Source: Opitutus sp. GAS368
GTDB taxonomy: Bacteria; Verrucomicrobiota; Verrucomicrobiia; Opitutales; Opitutaceae
DNA: 35,543 nt
Direction of reading: 5' to 3'
NCBI GenBank assembly: GCA_945903545.1
Contig: CAMDOO010000032.1
Coordinates: 1 to 35,543 of the forward strand
This document shows, piece by piece, positions 31,521 through 35,543 of this stretch; within the stretch, counting starts at the first letter, position 1, and every line of letters starts with the position of its first letter. Below the pieces are notes generated by a model. It searched no databases. It was not told where the DNA came from and saw only the letters and a list, made by a program, of their open reading frames with translations. The position numbers and the translations under genes were made by a program.

Positions 31521-32678
31521 ATGAAAAAGCTGCTGCTTGCCTTGATGCTGTCCAGTCTGGCCACGGTTACTTCCGCCGCTGACAAAAAAATCATCCTGAT
31601 CGCCGGCGCGCCCAGCCACCCGGCGGGCGAACACGAGCACCGCGCCGGGATGATGCTCCTGCAGAGCAGTCTCGCGGGTTACCCGGGAATCAAAGTCGAG
31701 GTGCACAGCCTGACAGGAACCGGCTGGGTGGAGGACGAGGCCATCTTCAACGACGCAGCGGCCGTGGTGGTCTACAGCGATGGCGCGGGCTCGCATCCAC
31801 TCCTCCGCGAGGACCGGTTGCAAAAGATGGGCGCCTTGGTCGAAAAGGGCATGGGGATCGGATTCCTGCACTATGCCACGGAGCCTACGCTGCCCAACGG
31901 CAACAAGGAGTTCATCGCCTGGACCGGCGGCGCGTTCGAGGTGAACCTCTCCATCAACCCGATCTACCTCGGCGAATTCAAGTCGCTGCCGACGCACGCG
32001 GTCACGCGCGGCGTGAAGCCGTTTTCCACCACCGACGAGTGGTATGCGCACATCCGCTTCCGCGAGGGCATGCAGGGCGTGACGTCCATCCTCGCCACCG
32101 TCCTGCCCGAGACCGCGCTCAACCGTCCGGATGCGCCGCGGCTCGGTCTGCGCGAGGGTAACGAGTCCGTCTGGGCGGCGGTCCGCCGCCGCGAGCCCCA
32201 GACCGTCATGTGGGTGACGGAGCGCGCCGCCGGCGGCCGCGGCTTCGGTTTCACCGGCGGCCACTACCACTCGAACTGGGCCAACGACGACCAACGCAAG
32301 CTGGTGCTCAACGCCATCCTCTGGGCGGCGAAAGTCGAGGTCCCGGCCAACGGCGTGGTTTCCAAGGTCACCCCGGCCCTGCTGCGGGCGAATCTCGATC
32401 CCAAGGGCGGCCGTGGCGGGGTGGCCCCGAATGCGGCGCTGTCCAGCATGACCGCGCTGTCGTCAATGGCCCGGCAGAAGGTCACCGACGCCCGCCGGGC
32501 GCTGACCAACACTTCCCTGACCAACCCGGGCCAGCTGCGCCAGATGGCCGATGAACTGGCCGTGGCCAACCTCGAGCTGGCGCAGACCCGCGCCGCGCTC
32601 TTCACCGAAATGCAGTCTACGCCCGAGCGTTTCACCGCCGAGCAGATCGCGACGCTCGTCCAGCAGGCGGGGCAGTAG
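31521..32678 (+). CDS. ThuA-like domain protein, exported
   Basis: A 385-residue protein with a signal peptide (MKKLLLALMLSSLATVTSAA) and a ThuA-like glutamine-amidotransferase-fold domain (about 22-272): KIILIAGAPSHPAGEHEH, AAAVVVYSDGAGSHPL, GMGIGFLHYATE, and GFGFTGGHYHSNW. ThuA proteins are linked to trehalose and other sugar use; the exact reaction is not settled. Residues 303-385 are a helical domain that aligns with residues 50-137 of the dehydrogenase in this cluster. The ATG at 31521 is right before the signal peptide; the frame open to 31254 covers palindromes. It is on the same strand as the cytochrome gene after a repeat gap. Confidence 0.85.
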   Translation: MKKLLLALMLSSLATVTSAADKKIILIAGAPSHPAGEHEHRAGMMLLQSSLAGYPGIKVEVHSLTGTGWVEDEAIFNDAAAVVVYSDGAGSHPLLREDRLQKMGALVEKGMGIGFLHYATEPTLPNGNKEFIAWTGGAFEVNLSINPIYLGEFKSLPTHAVTRGVKPFSTTDEWYAHIRFREGMQGVTSILATVLPETALNRPDAPRLGLREGNESVWAAVRRREPQTVMWVTERAAGGRGFGFTGGHYHSNWANDDQRKLVLNAILWAAKVEVPANGVVSKVTPALLRANLDPKGGRGGVAPNAALSSMTALSSMARQKVTDARRALTNTSLTNPGQLRQMADELAVANLELAQTRAALFTEMQSTPERFTAEQIATLVQQAGQ

Positions 32679-32682
32679 GCGC

Positions 32683-32720
32683 CGGCGGCGCCGGTTATTG
32701 GTAATTCGTTATTGGTTGCC
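32683..32720. repeat. Short repeat after ThuA gene
   Basis: GGCGCCGGCGGCGCCGG is a GC-rich palindrome, followed by a tandem TTATTGGTAATTCGTTATTGG (direct copies of TTATTGGT, 13 bases apart). It lies right after the ThuA stop. Confidence 0.55.
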
Positions 32721-32982
32721 GGGGGTAGGGCTGACCCGCTGGGTCGGTCGCGCTGTTCGGATGGGCCGCGCCGGGCTCATCCGGAGATCGCGTCCTTGCC
32801 TTGTGCTGATCAGTTGCTACAGCGAGAGGCGTGTCCGGACACGATCCCAGCAGGAACCCAGCGAAACATTCAGATCTCCGGTTGGTGGTGTTTGTGGGGC
32901 GGTTAGCTTCCTTTGGAATGAGCAGCCGGAACCGCGTGGCGGCGTCCAATTTTTTGTCGCCGTGGTGGGCGCATTGGTAGTG

Positions 32983-33369
32983 ATGGCTCTCGGCCATTGG
33001 ACCGGCCGCCTGGTGTGGACTCCTCTTTTGAAAAAGGTGGGCTACGGGCTCACGAGCGTGATCCTGATGTGCGCGGTTCCCCTCGTCGGCGTGCTTCTGG
33101 TGGTCGCCGGCGTGGGATGGAACATGCCCCGGGTGGTCACCGCGGTGGCGATCGGTGTAACCGTCGGCGTACTGATGTTCGGCTGGGCGAGTGCGGTTCT
33201 CGCGCTGGCGCAGGCCAAGCGACCAGATCCGGCAGTCTCCCGCTACGGCTTTTTGGCGCGCCGGCGGTTGAGGTTGCTAGGGGGCGGGCCGCTGACAATC
33301 GGCGCTTTGGCCAAAAACCCCTGCGCCGGGGACCCGAACCTAGGGCTTCGGGCCGGGTTTCGTGGATGA
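32983..33369 (+). CDS. Possible small membrane protein
   Basis: From the ATG at 32983 (MALGHWTGRLVWTPLLKK) a 128-residue protein with two to three hydrophobic segments (SVILMCAVPLVGVLLVVAGV, VVTAVAIGVTVGVLMFGWA). The frame stays open far upstream to 32551, and a hydrophobic stretch FFVAVVGALVVMALG just before the ATG suggests an earlier, unclear start. No family is recognised. The end after about residue 105 loses structure and may be beyond a decayed stop. Existence is uncertain. Confidence 0.4.
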   Translation: MALGHWTGRLVWTPLLKKVGYGLTSVILMCAVPLVGVLLVVAGVGWNMPRVVTAVAIGVTVGVLMFGWASAVLALAQAKRPDPAVSRYGFLARRRLRLLGGGPLTIGALAKNPCAGDPNLGLRAGFRG

Positions 33370-33424
33370 GGGTTTAGTCTGAACCATTGGCTGGGAGTGG
33401 ATCCGTGGTTCGAAAACGGGATGC

Positions 33425-33530
33425 CGGCCCGTTGGGGCGTCGGGCCCTGCCCGGAATCATCGCGGCGGCGAGCGGAGTCGCTGCCCTACCGGGATCGACC
33501 CCATCTCCGATCTCCCAGCTTCGAACTCCC
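33425..33530. repeat. REP-like pieces
   Basis: GCGGCGGCGAGCGGAGTCGC at 33467 repeats a piece near 10824 (GCGGCGGCGAGCAGAGTCGC). GGGCCCTGCCCGG and GTCGGGCCC form short hairpins. CCATCTCCGATCTCCCAGCT at 33501 is a single arm of the family at 16771. No gene in 33370-33551. Confidence 0.6.
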
Positions 33531-33532
33531 CA

Positions 33533-33555
33533 CTGACGCGCCAACGGCGCGTCAG
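33533..33555 (-). terminator. Hairpin at the end of the DUF1553 gene
   Basis: CTGACGCGCC / GGCGCGTCAG, a perfect 10-base stem with a 3-base loop, overlaps the stop codon of the DUF1549/DUF1553 gene. There is no T-run on the minus strand, so a terminator role is tentative. Confidence 0.45.
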
Positions 33556-35543
33556 TTGTAGAACACCGCCTCGTTCGTCTGGAAGAGGGCGTGGGCGAGC
33601 TTGGTCCAGGCGTCGAGGGGGTCGCGGGAGGTGAAGGCCTCGATGCCGGGCTCGGCTTGGAAGTTGCCGCGGCCGGCGGCGACACCGCGGCCGGCGCGAC
33701 CGGCGGCGGCGGCCTGCTGCTGGGCGGCGCGACCGGCGCGGGCCACGGTTTTCTGCTGGTCCGCATTCAGGCGGGGGCCGTCGAGTGAGGTTCCGCCGGA
33801 GGTGTCGCGCACGAATTTGATGCTTAGCCTAGCCTCCTCGTCCGTTGGCGGGCGCTGGAAGACCGAGAGGTAGAGTTCCCGCACGCGTTCCTGGTCGGTC
33901 TTGAGGGCGAGGAACTCCGCCGAGTGGGTCAGCTTGCGCGAGGTCTCGATCACGAGCGGGCTGTTCATCAGGAAGAGCGCCTGCTGCGGGACGATCGTCT
34001 CGTAGCGCTTGCCGGACACGACGCTCGGGTTGGGCACGTCGAATTGGGTGAGGATCTCGGCCGGGTTGGCGCGGTCGATGAAGGTGTAGACGGCGCGGCG
34101 GCTGGCGAACTCGCTGCTGCTGATCGGCGCGGAGCGGCCGCCCATCTTCAGGTCGAGCGTGCCGGCGATCGCGAGGATCGAGTCGTGCACGGCCTCGAAG
34201 TCGAGCCGGCGGAGGTTGTAGCGCCAGTGCAGCGTGTTGTCGGGGTCGACGTCGGCGTACTTCGGGTTGTTGAGGCCGCTCTCCTGGTAGACGCTCGTGA
34301 GGAGGATCGTGCGGTGGAGCTGCTTGATCGACCAGCCCTGCTCGACGAAGCGCACGGCGAGGTAGTCGAGCAGCTCGGGATGGGAGGGCGGGGCGGACAT
34401 GTTGCCGAGGTCGTCGGGGGTCGGGACGAAACCCACGCCGAAGTGGTGCTGCCAGACGCGGTTCACGAGGACACGCGCGGTGAGCGGGTTGGTCGGGCTG
34501 GCGATGTCACGCGCGAGCTCGAGCCGGCCGCTGCCGAGGGTGTAGCTGGGGCGGTTGGGGCCGGCGAGGATCTCGAGGAAGCGCCGCGGCACGACCTCGC
34601 CACGGTTCTGAGCTTCGCCGCGAAGCAGGACGGGGGCGTTGGCGGGATTCGGCTTGTCGAGGAAAACATTGGCGCGCGGGTAGGCGCCGGCGTGGGTGAA
34701 CTCGAGGTCAGTGAAGGCGCTCTGCAGTTGCGTGAGATCGCGCTGCAGCTGCTGGCGCCGCTGCGCATCGTTCATCGCCGGGGCGGGGCCGCGGCCGGGA
34801 GCGGCACCCGGGGTGGATGTCGTGGCCGGGGTCGAGCCGGCCATCGAGTTGTCGGCCATGCCGCCGCCCATCGCGTTCATGTCTTGGGCTCCCGCGCCCA
34901 TCGATGGATTGACGGGGTTGGCGGAGAGATTGGCGGCAGCGGCGGGGCGGGCGGCTTGGGCGGTCTGCGCCGCCGGACGGACGGGGGCGTTGGCGGCGGG
35001 AGCGGCTCCGGGCTGGGTTCCCGGTTGGGCGCCGGGCCGAACGACTCCGGGCTGGGCGGGCACAGCCGCGCCGGCCGGGCCACCGCGGGCACCGGCTTGG
35101 CGCAGGGCGGCCTGCTCCTGGTTGAGCTCGGTCAGGCGCTGGTTCAGCTGGGCGAGCTGGGTGAGGTAGTCGGCGTGCTCGGGGGTGTTGGGTGCGGGGG
35201 AGAGGAGCGGCTGGTTTTGGACCGCGGTCGGCTGGACGCTGCTGTTGAAGATGCCGTAGAGCGAATAGTAGTCCTTCGTCGGGATCGGGTCGAACTTGTG
35301 GTCGTGGCAGCGGGCGCACGAGACGGTCATGCCGAGGAAGCCCTTCGTGGTGACATCGATCTGGTCGTTGATGATGTCGTTCATGTTCCCGTCGAACTGG
35401 TTGCCCAGCGTGAGGAAGCCGAGGGCGGCGAGGGTGGAGCGGTCGGCGCCGTCGGGAATGGCGAGGGTCGGCTCGGGTCCGCGGCCGCCGCCGCGGGCGG
35501 CGGCGTTAGCATTGGCCGGGACGTTGGCGCGCGCGGCGCCGGC
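33552..35543 (-). CDS. DUF1549/DUF1553 protein, 5' end beyond window
   Basis: The frame is open to the right edge, so the start is missing; 663 residues are seen. It begins in the DUF1549 (PSCyt2) part: [19 protein letters not shown], then [17 protein letters not shown] with a CxxCH motif, and [16 protein letters not shown] coiled-coil-like stretch ([21 protein letters not shown]) and a long low-complexity insert (Gly, Ala, Pro, Met; about 34790-35110) follow. The DUF1553 (PSD1) part has [44 protein letters not shown] and [11 protein letters not shown]. Such proteins are exported and abundant in PVC bacteria, with a role probably in polymer or sugar use. It is transcribed opposite to the dehydrogenase cluster. 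Confidence 0.88.
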   Translation of the reverse strand, partial: AGAARANVPANANAAARGGGRGPEPTLAIPDGADRSTLAALGFLTLGNQFDGNMNDIINDQIDVTTKGFLGMTVSCARCHDHKFDPIPTKDYYSLYGIFNSSVQPTAVQNQPLLSPAPNTPEHADYLTQLAQLNQRLTELNQEQAALRQAGARGGPAGAAVPAQPGVVRPGAQPGTQPGAAPAANAPVRPAAQTAQAARPAAAANLSANPVNPSMGAGAQDMNAMGGGMADNSMAGSTPATTSTPGAAPGRGPAPAMNDAQRRQQLQRDLTQLQSAFTDLEFTHAGAYPRANVFLDKPNPANAPVLLRGEAQNRGEVVPRRFLEILAGPNRPSYTLGSGRLELARDIASPTNPLTARVLVNRVWQHHFGVGFVPTPDDLGNMSAPPSHPELLDYLAVRFVEQGWSIKQLHRTILLTSVYQESGLNNPKYADVDPDNTLHWRYNLRRLDFEAVHDSILAIAGTLDLKMGGRSAPISSSEFASRRAVYTFIDRANPAEILTQFDVPNPSVVSGKRYETIVPQQALFLMNSPLVIETSRKLTHSAEFLALKTDQERVRELYLSVFQRPPTDEEARLSIKFVRDTSGGTSLDGPRLNADQQKTVARAGRAAQQQAAAAGRAGRGVAAGRGNFQAEPGIEAFTSRDPLDAWTKLAHALFQTNEAVFYN

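Overview
The window reads as a chromosomal piece of a high-GC member of the Verrucomicrobia, most likely an Opitutaceae-type bacterium. This is an inference from content: an exported PVC-type dehydrogenase, a CxxCH cytochrome, a ThuA-like protein and a DUF1549/DUF1553 protein at the right end; GxxExxY-family proteins; a TonB-dependent receptor with a DPFTVTG-type box; and very many short palindromic repeats between genes. No rRNA, tRNA, phage, insertion sequence with a recognisable transposase, or CRISPR array was seen.

Layout. 1-2.9 kb: TonB-dependent receptor and a small exported Cys-containing protein (minus). 3.0-5.5 kb: pyruvate kinase and a YycJ-like metallo-beta-lactamase-fold hydrolase (minus). 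5.7-8.3 kb: a pterin operon (plus) of a 6-pyruvoyl-tetrahydropterin-synthase-type enzyme, FolE2 and an SDR whose C-terminus resembles sepiapterin reductases; a GxxExxY gene inside an inverted-repeat element lies between FolE2 and the SDR. 8.6-10.7 kb: CreB/CreC two-component system. 10.9-14.7 kb (minus): RuvB, a MurA-type enzyme, and a Pro/Ala then Arg/Gly-rich disordered protein. 15.0-19.3 kb: all-alpha dUTPase, a YiiD-type thioesterase, an ABC ATPase/FtsX-like permease/DUF3299-like lipoprotein unit, and an ACT-domain protein. 19.4-22.9 kb: cation diffusion facilitator, a 54-residue membrane protein, GTP-dependent PEP carboxykinase. 23.2-26.8 kb: two exported proteins of unknown function and an ABC exporter. 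27.1-33.4 kb: exported dehydrogenase, second GxxExxY element, cytochrome c, ThuA-like protein, uncertain membrane ORF. 33.6-35.5 kb (minus): DUF1549/DUF1553 protein cut by the window edge.

The most interesting signal is the system of inverted-repeat elements. Both GxxExxY (PDDEXK_3 nuclease-like) genes sit exactly between near-perfect inverted arms (34/39 and 29/30 identical bases by eye). The left arm starts 2-5 bases after the stop of the upstream gene, and the apparent start of the downstream gene falls inside or beside the right arm. About ten further gene-less palindromes have the same design (arms built from a short iterated unit, a short spacer, intergenic position), and two of them share arms and part of the interior. 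This looks like a family of repeat-borne nuclease elements with gene-less relatives. Other leads are a possible tetrahydrobiopterin-type pathway (FolE2, PTPS, SDR) and an about 85-residue helical domain shared by the N-terminus of the dehydrogenase and the C-terminus of the ThuA-like protein.
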